A stretch of DNA of 16,842 nucleotides from assembly GCA_002378125.1 (NCBI GenBank), contig DFRF01000117.1, positions 1 through 16,842 on the forward strand, in the 5' to 3' direction. Source of the stretch: Rhodospirillaceae bacterium UBA3470 (GTDB taxonomy: Bacteria; Pseudomonadota; Alphaproteobacteria; Rhodospirillales; Casp-alpha2). The notes under the pieces are model-generated. The model was given only the letters and a program-made list of their open reading frames with translations, was not told where the DNA came from and ran no database searches. Positions 6,859-14,247 of the stretch are shown here, piece after piece (within the stretch, counting starts at the first letter, position 1; each line of letters begins with the position of its first letter). A program made the translations under genes and the position numbers.

Positions 6859-8495
6859 GTCAGGGGCAATCGCACCGTGAACCGGGCGCCGAGAACATTG
6901 CCCTCCTTATCGAACCGATTGCCAGCGCGAATTTCACCGCGATGCGCCTCAATGATTTGTTGAGAGATGCTGAGACCAAGGCCCGAATGGATGCCAAATT
7001 TTTCCGAGTCGGCGCGTTCCGTATAGAACCGTTGAAAGATCTTCTCCTCGTTTCCAGGCGGGATGCCGGGACCTTCGTCGTCGACGTCGATATGGACTTC
7101 AAGGGGCTCAGCGGAAATCGTGATGGAGATAACGCCGTCGCTCGGGCTGAAGGTTGCGGCGTTGGTGATAAGGTTTCGGAAGACTTGGGCAAGTCGGCTT
7201 TCGATGCCCGAGATCATCAACGGATCAGCGCCGTCCGTTCGGGCCAACACAACGCGTGGGCCCGTTAAACCGCTTGTAGCGTTTTGTATGTCAGCCAATG
7301 TTGCTAACATGCCTGCGATGTCCGTCGGTTCGCTCTCGGCTCGCGACAATTCGGCATCAATTCGGGAGGCCTCGGAAATATCGCTGATCAGACGGTCCAG
7401 ACGACCCACATCCTCCTGAATGATACCCATCAGTTTCTGCTGTTGCGCAGAATCCTTCAAACGGGCCGTGGTCTCAACTGCGCTGCGCAGTGACGTTAGC
7501 GGGTTCTTTATCTCGTGGGCGACATCGGCGGCGAAGCGGTCGATGGCGTCCATGCGTTTCCACAAGGCATTGGTCATGTCATTAAGGGTTGCCGCCAGCT
7601 CACCGATCTCGTCATCACGATCGCCCATGTCCGGTATCCTATGACGTCTTGAATGGTCGTGGCGCACCCGTTCGGCGGCCAGGGCCAGCCGCCGCAATGG
7701 GCGTGCGATAGTGCCGGCGAGATAAACGGACAACAGAACGGTCAGAGCCAGCGCCACGGCGAACACCTTAAGAATGTCTCGCCGGGTCTCATAAAGGGCA
7801 TCGTCGATACCATTGGAATCTTTAGTGACCAGCAAACCGCCAAGCACCTGCTTGTAACGCTGCACGGGGACGGCGACTGCGAGTATCAGATGATCCCTGT
7901 CCAATGCACGGACGGCCTTAACGTAATCGCCGGATAATGCCGCCACTACTTCGGCGTAGTCACGCGCGTGCTGGCGCGAATTTTCCGTATATTTCGGATA
8001 GCGTTTTGCGCCAAAAATGTGGTCGGCCACACGCTCAAACAGGTCGAACGCGCGGCTGAGTGGGCTCTCCAAATCTTCGGGCGGTGGCAGAACCTCGATG
8101 GATACAGTCCCGCCCGATCCCACCAGAAGCCGTGAATCTGCAACCAAACGCCCATTCACGCCGAAGAGACGCGCCCGGACGCCCGTGGTCTTTACCAAGC
8201 GACGGACCATCTGATTCGGGATTTCGGAAACCCGATACTGTCCGGATGGTGAGCGCGCCACCGCGCCTTCGCTCAGGGCCACGGCAAACATTTCAGCTTG
8301 CGTCATCAGACCGGCCAGTTCTGCCTCAATGAGGTTTTCCTTGTACTCGTCAAGATATAGTATGCCGGCACCTAGAAACCCGAGGGCTAGGATATTGATT
8401 GCAAGAATTCGCCTTGTTATCGGAGAAAGCAGACGTTGACGACGCCTGGACAAAGGTGAGTCAGCCACCGTCCGATTCTGTTGCTTCGCTGTCAA
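6855..8495 (-). CDS. chvG: ChvG-type sensor histidine kinase
   Basis: A 546-residue inner-membrane kinase. A basic N-terminus (SRRRQRLLSPITRR) precedes TM1 (about residues 29-47). A periplasmic sensor domain of about 190 residues follows, then TM2 (about 243-263), HAMP (about 264-315), the H-box FAADVAHEIKNPLTSLRSAV with phospho-acceptor H327, the N-box VFRNLITNAATFS (N441/N445), the G1 box DVDDEGPGIPP, the F-box FQRFYTERAD and the G2 box HSGLGLSISQQI. ChvG/ExoS in rhizobia senses acid or envelope stress and phosphorylates ChvI. The start is a TTG at 8495 with GGGAG 6 nt upstream. It is in the same frame as chvI, seven codons after the chvI stop. No nearby ATG gives the basic N-terminus. Confidence 0.94.
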   Translation of the reverse strand: MTAKQQNRTVADSPLSRRRQRLLSPITRRILAINILALGFLGAGILYLDEYKENLIEAELAGLMTQAEMFAVALSEGAVARSPSGQYRVSEIPNQMVRRLVKTTGVRARLFGVNGRLVADSRLLVGSGGTVSIEVLPPPEDLESPLSRAFDLFERVADHIFGAKRYPKYTENSRQHARDYAEVVAALSGDYVKAVRALDRDHLILAVAVPVQRYKQVLGGLLVTKDSNGIDDALYETRRDILKVFAVALALTVLLSVYLAGTIARPLRRLALAAERVRHDHSRRHRIPDMGDRDDEIGELAATLNDMTNALWKRMDAIDRFAADVAHEIKNPLTSLRSAVETTARLKDSAQQQKLMGIIQEDVGRLDRLISDISEASRIDAELSRAESEPTDIAGMLATLADIQNATSGLTGPRVVLARTDGADPLMISGIESRLAQVFRNLITNAATFSPSDGVISITISAEPLEVHIDVDDEGPGIPPGNEEKIFQRFYTERADSEKFGIHSGLGLSISQQIIEAHRGEIRAGNRFDKEGNVLGARFTVRLPLT

Positions 8496-8513
8496 CCCAT
8501 ACTCCCAGCCCGG

Positions 8514-9206
8514 CTAGCCCACGTTGTATCGGTACCCGACGCCGTAAAGAGTTTCGATCTCCGAGAAACCTTCGTCAACGTCTCTGAACTTGCGGCGAAG
8601 GCGTTTGATGTGGCTGTCGATGGTGCGGTCGTCAACATAGATATTCTCGCCATAGGCGGCGTCGATTAGTTGATCTCGATTCTTCACGTGGCCAGGACGT
8701 TGCGCCAGGGATTCGACGATGAGAAATTCGGTCACCGTCAAATTGACCTCATCACCTTTCCAGGTGCATAAGTGGCGGGCCGGATCCAGAACCAGTTCAC
8801 CGCGGCGCATCACTTCATTATTGGTATCGTCACGGCCACCCGTTTCGTGCCGGCGCAAGACAGCGCGGATACGTTCCATCAAAAGCCGCTGGGAGAAGGG
8901 CTTCTTGATGTAGTCGTCGGCGCCGAGGCGGAGGCCCATAATTTCATCAACTTCGTCATCCTTGGAGGTCAGAAAAATCACCGGCAGGGGATCGCGCCGT
9001 CGCAATTCAGTGAGCAGTTCCATGCCGTCCATGCGCGGCATTTTGATATCGAGGATGGCCAAATCTACCGGGCTTCGGCTCAATCCTTCCAGGGCTTCGG
9101 CGCCATCGGTAAAGGTCTCAACTGCGTATCCTTCGTCAGAAAGGGCCGCCGACAGTGAAGTCAGAATGTTCTGATCGTCATCGACCAGGGCAATGGTGGT
9201 GGACAT
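8514..9206 (-). CDS. chvI: ChvI-type response regulator (OmpR/PhoB family)
   Basis: A 230-residue two-domain regulator. In the receiver domain the acidic pocket is in ALVDDDQNI, the phospho-acceptor Asp in LAILDIKMPRMDG, Thr in FLTSKDDE and Lys in YIKKPF. The C-terminal winged-helix DNA-binding domain (about residues 130-230) has LTVTEFLIVESLAQRPGHVKNRDQLIDAAYG cut into typical parts, and ends DRTIDSHIKRLRRKF and TLYGVGYRYNVG. The ATG at 9206 has GAGGA 9 nt upstream. A GTG at 9212 would be only 3 nt from it, so the ATG is chosen. In rhizobia ChvI controls envelope, exopolysaccharide and acid-response genes. It is the first gene of the operon and probably controls it. Confidence 0.95.
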   Translation of the reverse strand: MSTTIALVDDDQNILTSLSAALSDEGYAVETFTDGAEALEGLSRSPVDLAILDIKMPRMDGMELLTELRRRDPLPVIFLTSKDDEVDEIMGLRLGADDYIKKPFSQRLLMERIRAVLRRHETGGRDDTNNEVMRRGELVLDPARHLCTWKGDEVNLTVTEFLIVESLAQRPGHVKNRDQLIDAAYGENIYVDDRTIDSHIKRLRRKFRDVDEGFSEIETLYGVGYRYNVG

Positions 9207-9230
9207 GTTCACGTTTCCTCGTCCGTTTGA

Positions 9231-9258
9231 ATGACATTATCTCACGACATTCGGTCAT
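9231..9258 (-). promoter_or_regulatory. Candidate chvI promoter -10 element within a dyad
   Basis: On the minus strand GATAAT (9241 down to 9236) matches the -10 consensus at 5 of 6 positions, about 30 nt before the chvI ATG. I find no good -35 element, which would fit activator dependence. The -10 lies inside an inverted repeat, ATGAC (9231-9235) and GTCAT (9254-9258), with a further GACAT between the arms. A ChvI autoregulatory site is a reasonable guess but not shown. Confidence 0.3.
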
Positions 9259-9360
9259 CTACAGGGTTTTTATGGCAGAAATGTTGCGCCATTGCGGTAT
9301 CCGTATGGAATTTGCTCAGGCTTTGCCACTTATGGGCGCGGGATTCGCCAACTTCTAAAG

Positions 9361-9375
9361 CCCATATCGAATGGG
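9361..9375. repeat. Short inverted repeat upstream of the HugZ-like gene
   Basis: CCCAT (9361-9365) and ATGGG (9371-9375) flank a 5-nt spacer in the leader of the HugZ-like gene, about 83 nt before its ATG. It could be an operator half-site pair or a weak RNA stem. Chance is not excluded. Confidence 0.25.
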
Positions 9376-9457
9376 ACGGAAGGTCCTATAAGTCCGCTTG
9401 TCCTAAGTGCCTTCACCGTTTATTGCCTTATTTGCTTCGAGGAGGAGATTTGAAACC

Positions 9458-10183
9458 ATGGTGCTGCCGCGGCAGGAACTCGGGCGCGAAATTCGCTGTT
9501 TGATGAGGAGTTTACGCTCCGCTTCCTTGTCAACGGGATTGGCGACAGTGAACGGTTGGCCATACGGGTCCATGGTTACGGTCGCCATCGATCAGGGCGC
9601 CCATCCGTTGTTGCTGATGTCAGGTCTTTCCGATCATACGCGAAACCTTGCCGAAGACAGCCGCGCTTCTTTGTTGTTCGTCCAGCCAACAAGGCTTCGC
9701 AACCCTCAGCGTGGCGCCCGTGTCACGGTCATGGGAAAAATCCGCAAAACCAATAAACCTGAACACGCCGCGCGCTTCCTGACAATTCACCCAGAAGCTA
9801 AAATGTACGCGGGTTTTGGCGATTTCAATTTCTATCGCATGAGCGTTGAGCGTGCGCATTGGGTGGGTGGGTTTGCTCGGGCCCAATGGCTAGGCGGCAA
9901 ATATGTCACGCCCGGGGGGGCGGCGGTCCGGGCGATATCCGAATGCAAGGCTGGAATCATGGGGCATATGAATTCGGACCACGATAATGTCGTTGATCTC
10001 TATGCACAGAAATTACTTGGGCGGCGAGGCGATGGCTGGCGGATGGTTGGGATCGACGGCGATGGCGCAGACTTGGAACGCGACGGGCGATTTGCGCGAC
10101 TGCGGTTCCCGAGTGTCATATCCAATGCTGCGGAGGCTCGTGATATACTAGTCAGTTTAGCGGCCGAGGCCCGCGGCAAATAA
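9458..10183 (+). CDS. HugZ-like / pyridoxamine-phosphate-oxidase-fold protein with C-terminal DUF2470 domain
   Basis: A cytoplasmic protein of 241 residues. The N-terminal part (about 10-155) has the split-barrel FMN-binding pattern: LRSASLSTGLATVNGWPYGSMV, PLLLMSGLSDHTRNLAED, RASLLFVQP and RVTVMGKI. The C-terminal part (about 158-240) has GIMGHMNSDHDNVVDLYAQ, the mark of the DUF2470/HugZ C-terminal domain. Relatives include haem-utilisation proteins (HugZ, HutZ), but many members have other or unknown roles, and no haem-uptake genes are near. The ATG at 9458 is preferred because GGAGGAG (9441-9447) stands 10 nt before it; a GTG at 9407 would add 17 residues and has no SD. It lies between chvI and pckA, which are usually neighbours, and may be transcribed into pckA. 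Confidence 0.85.
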   Translation: MVLPRQELGREIRCLMRSLRSASLSTGLATVNGWPYGSMVTVAIDQGAHPLLLMSGLSDHTRNLAEDSRASLLFVQPTRLRNPQRGARVTVMGKIRKTNKPEHAARFLTIHPEAKMYAGFGDFNFYRMSVERAHWVGGFARAQWLGGKYVTPGGAAVRAISECKAGIMGHMNSDHDNVVDLYAQKLLGRRGDGWRMVGIDGDGADLERDGRFARLRFPSVISNAAEARDILVSLAAEARGK

Positions 10184-10223
10184 AGTGGGGTGAATTTGCT
10201 GGGTTGACTCTCCATATCCAGTG

Positions 10224-10252
10224 TTGAGAGTTGGAGTGTAGAGGTTTATTTT
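10224..10252 (+). promoter_or_regulatory. Candidate sigma-70 promoter of pckA
   Basis: TTGAGA (10224-10229) and TATTTT (10247-10252) are separated by exactly 17 nt. They match 5 of 6 and 4 of 6 consensus positions. Transcription would start near 10259 and give a leader of about 60 nt. Two overlapping inverted-repeat arms cover the -35 region (ACTCTC 10207-10212 with GAGAGT 10226-10231, and CTCCA 10210-10214 with TGGAG 10232-10236), which suggests a regulator site. Confidence 0.45.
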
Positions 10253-10282
10253 CCGGCCTCTTGACGATTTTGTCATTTGCGC

Positions 10283-10298
10283 TGGAACGGGGTTTGCT
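10283..10298 (+). promoter_or_regulatory. Sigma-54-like -24/-12 element before pckA
   Basis: TGGAACGGGGTTTGCT fits the consensus TGGCAC-N5-TTGCW with one mismatch and has the required GG-N10-GC spacing. The start point would fall near 10309, on top of the SD at 10308-10313, leaving a leader of only about 11 nt. This makes function doubtful despite the good match. Confidence 0.25.
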
Positions 10299-10319
10299 GG
10301 GCAAAATAGGGAGTTTATC

Positions 10320-11927
10320 GTGGAGAATTTGGGATTCCGACCCAGCCGCTTCGGGCTGGACAATCACGGCTTGGAGAAGGTTGAGCGGGCGCTTTGGAAC
10401 TTGGGCACGCCGGGCCTATTTGAACATGCGCTGCGGCGCTCTGAGGGCCAGTTGACCAAACGTGGCGCTTTCATTGCGCTGACCGGCGAACACACGGGCC
10501 GTTCTCCCAACGACCGTTTTGTTATTGATGAACCCACGACCCACGATGACATCTGGTGGGGCGATGTGAATAAACCGATCAGCGTCGAACACTTCAACCA
10601 GTTACATGCCAAGGTTTTAGCGTATCTGAACGGGCGTGAGGTTTTTGTCCAAAACTGCTACGCGGGTGCTGACGCGGCGAACCGCCTGAAGGTTCGGGTG
10701 ATCACGGAAAACGCTTGGCACAATCTGTTCGCCCGGAACATGTTCATTCAGCCGCCAGCAGATGAATTGGACAACTTCGAACCTGATTTCACCGTCCTGC
10801 AAGCGCCCAGCGTGACCGCGGACCCGGCCGCTGATGGCACCACGTCGCCGACATTCATTCTTGTGAATCTGGCGAAGCGGATGATCCTTGTGGGGGGGTC
10901 CGCCTATGCCGGGGAGATCAAGAAATCCATCTTCTCGGTCATGAACTACCTGATGCCGCCGCGCGACATCCTGCCTATGCATTGTTCGGCAAATATCGGT
11001 CCAGAAGGCGATTCGGCAATTTTCTTTGGCCTGTCGGGCACGGGCAAGACCACCTTGTCTGCTGACAGCTCCCGGGTGCTGATCGGTGATGATGAGCACG
11101 GTTGGGGCTCAAACGGCCTCTTCAATTTTGAGGGAGGTTGTTACGCCAAGACTATCAACCTGACCCACGAGGCCGAGCCTGAAATCTACGATCTTTGTCA
11201 CACGTTTGGTTCGATCATCGAGAACGTGATGATGGATCCCGATACGCGTGAGCTTGATTTTTTCGACAGCACCTACTCGGAAAATGGACGAGTGAGTTAT
11301 GACATCGCTAAGGTGCCGAACGCATCGGCAACCGGACAAGGCGGTCACCCGAAAAACATTGTCATGTTGACCTGCGACGCCTTTGGCGTGTTGCCACCGA
11401 TCAGCCAACTGACGCCAGACCAGGCCATGTATCATTTCCTGAGCGGTTACACTGCGAAAGTGGCCGGAACAGAGCGTGGCTTGAAAGAGCCGGCGGCGAC
11501 GTTTTCCACTTGCTTTGGAGCACCCTTCATGCCGCGCCACCCCACCGTTTATGCGAAGTTATTAGGGGACAAGATGGCTGATCATGATGCGAAGTGTTGG
11601 CTCGTCAACACGGGTTGGTCAGGTGGGGGTTATGGTGTCGGTGAGCGAATGAAAATTGCTTATACCCGGACTATGGTAAACGCTGCTCTTAATGGCAGCC
11701 TTGGTGAAGTCGAACTTGCTCCAGATTCTAACTTCGGTGTGTTGGTGCCGCAGACCTGCCCCGATGTTCCGGGTGAGGTTCTTAATCCAAGAAACACCTG
11801 GAGTGATGTTGGTGCTTACGATTCGCAGGCCCGTAATCTCACGCAACGCTTCGAGGATAATTTTAAGCAGTTTGAAGATCATGTAGACGAAAGCGTGAAA
11901 GCTGCAGCAATTCGTGCCGCTGCCTAG
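10320..11927 (+). CDS. pckA: Phosphoenolpyruvate carboxykinase (ATP)
   Basis: A 535-residue cytoplasmic enzyme that converts oxaloacetate and ATP to PEP, CO2 and ADP, the first step of gluconeogenesis from TCA intermediates. Substrate-binding TGRSPNDRF is near residue 60. YAGEIKKSIFSVMNYLMP (about 196-213) carries the active-site lysine region. The kinase-type P-loop is GLSGTGKTTLSAD (237-249). The metal-binding GDDEHGW and NFEGGCYAKTI (269-279), and SGYTAKVAGTERG, are all present, so the enzyme looks intact. The start is a GTG at 10320 with AGGGAG (10308-10313) 6 nt upstream. Its divergent placement from chvI matches rhizobial genomes, where ChvI affects central metabolism. Its product PEP is the phosphate donor for Enzyme I, encoded on the opposite strand. 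Confidence 0.97.
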   Translation: MENLGFRPSRFGLDNHGLEKVERALWNLGTPGLFEHALRRSEGQLTKRGAFIALTGEHTGRSPNDRFVIDEPTTHDDIWWGDVNKPISVEHFNQLHAKVLAYLNGREVFVQNCYAGADAANRLKVRVITENAWHNLFARNMFIQPPADELDNFEPDFTVLQAPSVTADPAADGTTSPTFILVNLAKRMILVGGSAYAGEIKKSIFSVMNYLMPPRDILPMHCSANIGPEGDSAIFFGLSGTGKTTLSADSSRVLIGDDEHGWGSNGLFNFEGGCYAKTINLTHEAEPEIYDLCHTFGSIIENVMMDPDTRELDFFDSTYSENGRVSYDIAKVPNASATGQGGHPKNIVMLTCDAFGVLPPISQLTPDQAMYHFLSGYTAKVAGTERGLKEPAATFSTCFGAPFMPRHPTVYAKLLGDKMADHDAKCWLVNTGWSGGGYGVGERMKIAYTRTMVNAALNGSLGEVELAPDSNFGVLVPQTCPDVPGEVLNPRNTWSDVGAYDSQARNLTQRFEDNFKQFEDHVDESVKAAAIRAAA

Positions 11928-12284
11928 ATCGTATTTTGGCCAAGACCTGCTATCGCACTTTTGTCGGCCTAAAATAGATTCCCGGAAGGCGGTCCGGCTC
12001 TTAGTATGCCGCAATTAATATATAGGGGAAATTAAACGGTTTAGCGAAGATTACATGATAACTAGGCGGAATATTGCGCCTGAATGCCGGCAATTAGAAT
12101 CAGTCTGCCACATATATTTTCTGCAGACGGGTGCAATGATCGTTAGACCACGCCAATTGTGAGAAAACGTCATATTGTGCCTCGCCCATGGCGAATTATT
12201 GGCCATCGCATATCCTGAGAATTACAGCGGTTATGAAGACAATGTGACATATTCCGACCTGAAGGAAAACGGAGAGAGACGCGC
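11928..12284. other. Gene-free AT-rich gap between pckA and the dehydrogenase gene
   Basis: No convincing gene is seen in 357 bases between two convergent genes. Just after the pckA stop, ATTTTGGCC (11933-11941) and GGCCTAAAAT (11966-11975) form an imperfect inverted repeat with a 24-nt loop, a weak terminator candidate. Further on are AGGCG/CGCCT (12064-12068 and 12077-12081, 8-nt loop), a palindrome TGCCGGCA (12085-12092) and GTCTGC/GCAGAC (12103-12108 and 12123-12128). None is followed by a T-run. Confidence 0.5.
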
Positions 12285-13112
12285 TCAAAAGTCCAAAGGT
12301 TCCATCGAGCGCACAACCTCCAAGACACTTGCTGCGAAATCTTTTACCTCGACGTCCGGATTACTGGTGACCGCATCCAGGAAAGATAACATATCCTTTT
12401 CAATGATCCCGATTGTATTACCTGGATCGTACCCCTCACGCGACCAAGAAATCCGGTCGATGTTGTCGCCGTACCAGGTGCTGCCCGAGCTTGACTTCAT
12501 GATGTCGAGCAGCGTTTTCGGATCCATGCCTAGGGCCATCGCCGCTGCGATCGCCTTGCGGACTGCCGCCACGCCCGTAATGGCAACGAAGTTATTGATC
12601 ACTTTGCAGGTCATACCGCTACCCATAAATCCGAGATGGTTGACCTCTGTGCCCATTATTTCGAATAGGGGTGTCAAACACTCTACGACCCCGAGTTCGC
12701 CGCCGACCATAAAGGTTAGGGTGCCATCCTCCGCCCGAGCAGGTGCGCCGGACATGGCCGCATCAACCATAGTTACATCCTGCGGCAACCGATCCAAGAT
12801 GTCCGGTAGGACCCTTGGTGACAAGGTTGAACTGCAGACGAACGTTTTTGGGTGGTTGGGCAGGGTGAACAAGGCTTGATCATCGAAGCAGAGTTCAAGG
12901 GTTTGTTGATGGTTCCTGACAACGGAGATGAGTATGTCTACCTTGGTGCCAAATTCAGCAGGATCGGAGATCATCCGGGACTGGAAGTCGCCAAACTCTT
13001 TTGTAGGCCGGATGTCGTATCCCCATACGTTCTGCCTCGCGGCCAGTAGCTGCTTTGCCATGGGAAGTCCCATGGAGCCGCAGCCAGCAATACCAATTGT
13101 TGGCTCTCTCAT
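12285..13112 (-). CDS. NAD(P)-dependent beta-hydroxyacid dehydrogenase (3-hydroxyisobutyrate dehydrogenase family)
   Basis: A 275-residue protein with the family architecture. The N-terminal Rossmann domain has IGIAGCGSMGLPMA (GxGxxG at residues 10-15). The substrate-binding signature VDAAMSGAPARAEDGTL (116-132) follows, then MVGG, and the C-terminal helical domain has the catalytic lysine in GMTCKVINNFV (K170). The family oxidises 3-hydroxyacids such as 3-hydroxyisobutyrate, tartronate semialdehyde or 6-phosphogluconate analogues; the exact substrate cannot be read from sequence. The normal IHDH signature FLDAPVSGG is here VDAAMSGAP, an Ala-Met variant at the substrate loop, so a non-standard substrate is possible. 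The ATG at 13112 overlaps the upstream stop as ATGA, so it is coupled to the amidotransferase-like gene. Confidence 0.88.
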   Translation of the reverse strand: MREPTIGIAGCGSMGLPMAKQLLAARQNVWGYDIRPTKEFGDFQSRMISDPAEFGTKVDILISVVRNHQQTLELCFDDQALFTLPNHPKTFVCSSTLSPRVLPDILDRLPQDVTMVDAAMSGAPARAEDGTLTFMVGGELGVVECLTPLFEIMGTEVNHLGFMGSGMTCKVINNFVAITGVAAVRKAIAAAMALGMDPKTLLDIMKSSSGSTWYGDNIDRISWSREGYDPGNTIGIIEKDMLSFLDAVTSNPDVEVKDFAASVLEVVRSMEPLDF

Positions 13113-13825
13113 GCGCGGGCCGCGCTCACCAGAGCGTCAAACAGCTTCCGGTGTGGACTAGACGTCGCTGCAAATAACTCAGGATGCCATTGCACCCCGA
13201 GACAGAAACGGCGACTAGGAATTTCGATTCCCTCGATGACCCCATCTTCCGCTATGGCACTGATGGTCAAGGTGTCTGGGAAGGTTTTTAGGGCTTCCTT
13301 GTGCGCCGTATTGACCTGCAGGGCAACCGTCCCGAGAACCTTATGCAACTGAGTACCTTCCTTGATTGTTACATCGTGGGCCGGTTCCTCCGCTGGGCGT
13401 TCGTTCAAATGGTCAATAATGGTTGGTAGTTCATTACGGACATCGCGGTAGATAGTTGCACCCATGGTGGAGGCGATGACCTGCATACCGGCGCAAATGC
13501 CAAGTGTCGGTTTGTCCATATCCATGGACCGCTTGGCCAATTCGCGTTCAAAGGCGTAGCGCGGATGAACTGGTTCATCTGTGATTGGGGTTTCACCATA
13601 AAGGCTCGCTGGGAACGGATAGAATCCGCCGGGTAGGATCAGGCCTTGGCAAAATCCAAGGTAATCGTTCCAAGCTTCATCAAGGTACGGTATGGCTGTC
13701 GGTAAGCCGCCAGCTTGCCAGACAGCGTCAAAATAGGAACATCGCAGGGCATAATGGGGTCGTGACGAAAAATCACCCATTTCCTGATAATCCATTAGAA
13801 GCCCGATAACTGGACGCTCCGTCAT
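13109..13825 (-). CDS. Class I glutamine amidotransferase-like hydrolase (peptidase C26, PuuD-like)
   Basis: A cytoplasmic protein of 238 residues. The nucleophile elbow is LGICAGMQV (C111), and the rest of the triad is in GVQWHPE (H214, E216). An oxyanion loop LILPGGFYP and the conserved VNTAHKEAL are present, as in gamma-glutamyl-GABA hydrolase (PuuD) and relatives. These enzymes cut gamma-glutamyl amide bonds, for example in putrescine breakdown. No other putrescine-pathway gene is visible, so the substrate may be a different gamma-glutamylated amine. It has an ATG at 13825 with GGCGGAG about 10 nt upstream. It is the first gene of a two-gene minus-strand unit with the dehydrogenase and lies opposite the TRAP operon. 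Confidence 0.85.
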   Translation of the reverse strand: MTERPVIGLLMDYQEMGDFSSRPHYALRCSYFDAVWQAGGLPTAIPYLDEAWNDYLGFCQGLILPGGFYPFPASLYGETPITDEPVHPRYAFERELAKRSMDMDKPTLGICAGMQVIASTMGATIYRDVRNELPTIIDHLNERPAEEPAHDVTIKEGTQLHKVLGTVALQVNTAHKEALKTFPDTLTISAIAEDGVIEGIEIPSRRFCLGVQWHPELFAATSSPHRKLFDALVSAARA

Positions 13826-13899
13826 TGCAGTGTTACTCCGCCAAAATTTTTGATAGGCTATGATGAGCAGCCCAAATTAAAGTCCGATTAATGGGTATT

Positions 13900-13934
13900 C
13901 TCTGATTCACTTTAGATAATCCATATGTTCAGAG
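13900..13934. repeat. Inverted repeat in the PuuD-like gene upstream region
   Basis: CTCTGA and TCAGAG form perfect 6-nt arms, with an inner GATT/AATC pair inside the 23-nt spacer. It lies about 75-110 nt upstream of the PuuD-like start, a plausible place for an operator. No regulator family can be assigned. Confidence 0.3.
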
Positions 13935-14171
13935 TCATATAGGGGTCGAATGAGCGCACCGTGCTCCAAACTTGACCCCACCGATCTCGAACTCAAAGAA
14001 TTTTGATGTGTATTGGACTATTGGGCCAATTGAGGGGTGCCCTGGGGTTGCGTTCTGGAAGGGCATAGTTTCCAATATTTCCTTTGCTGCCAAGTTAACG
14101 AGGATATCGTTGGTCAATATAGTGTCGCTGGAAATAGATGCCTGTTTCAGCTTTTGTACCAAGGCGGTCAT
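13935..14171 (-). CDS. Doubtful small open frame, 78 residues
   Basis: An ATG-to-TGA frame in the long intergenic gap. The product is soluble-looking, with no signal peptide or membrane helix and no motif I recognise. It begins MTALVQKLKQASISSDTILT and ends FEIGGVKFGARCAHSTPI. There is no SD before the ATG, and the last codons overlap the nested dyad at 13942-13979. It may be a decayed gene fragment, a real orphan gene or chance. An overlapping frame on the other strand (13972-14193) is equally unsupported. Confidence 0.2.
   Translation of the reverse strand: MTALVQKLKQASISSDTILTNDILVNLAAKEILETMPFQNATPGHPSIGPIVQYTSKFFEFEIGGVKFGARCAHSTPI
13942..13979. repeat. Nested dyad (possible hairpin or element end)
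   Basis: The outer arms GGGGTC (13942-13947) and GACCCC (13974-13979) are perfect complements. Between them GAGCGC-ACC-GTGCTC (13952-13966) can fold as a 6-bp stem with one G-U pair in RNA. The two nested stems in 38 bases stand out in an AT-rich region. It could be a bidirectional terminator without T-run, an RNA structure or a remnant of a mobile element. Confidence 0.35.
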
Positions 14172-14247
14172 CGACTTGAAGCATTATCTCTAGACTGGAG
14201 AACTCGTTCGTAAGATGACGTTTACCAATTTGTATAAGAATATTAAA

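Noticed and set aside
12175..12879. 234-codon open frame on the plus strand
   Set aside because: Most of it is antisense to the dehydrogenase gene, which has clear NAD-binding and catalytic motifs; no SD precedes it.
13942..13979. Terminal inverted repeat of an intact insertion sequence
   Set aside because: No transposase frame, no matching distant repeat and no target duplication are visible, so only a structural repeat is reported.
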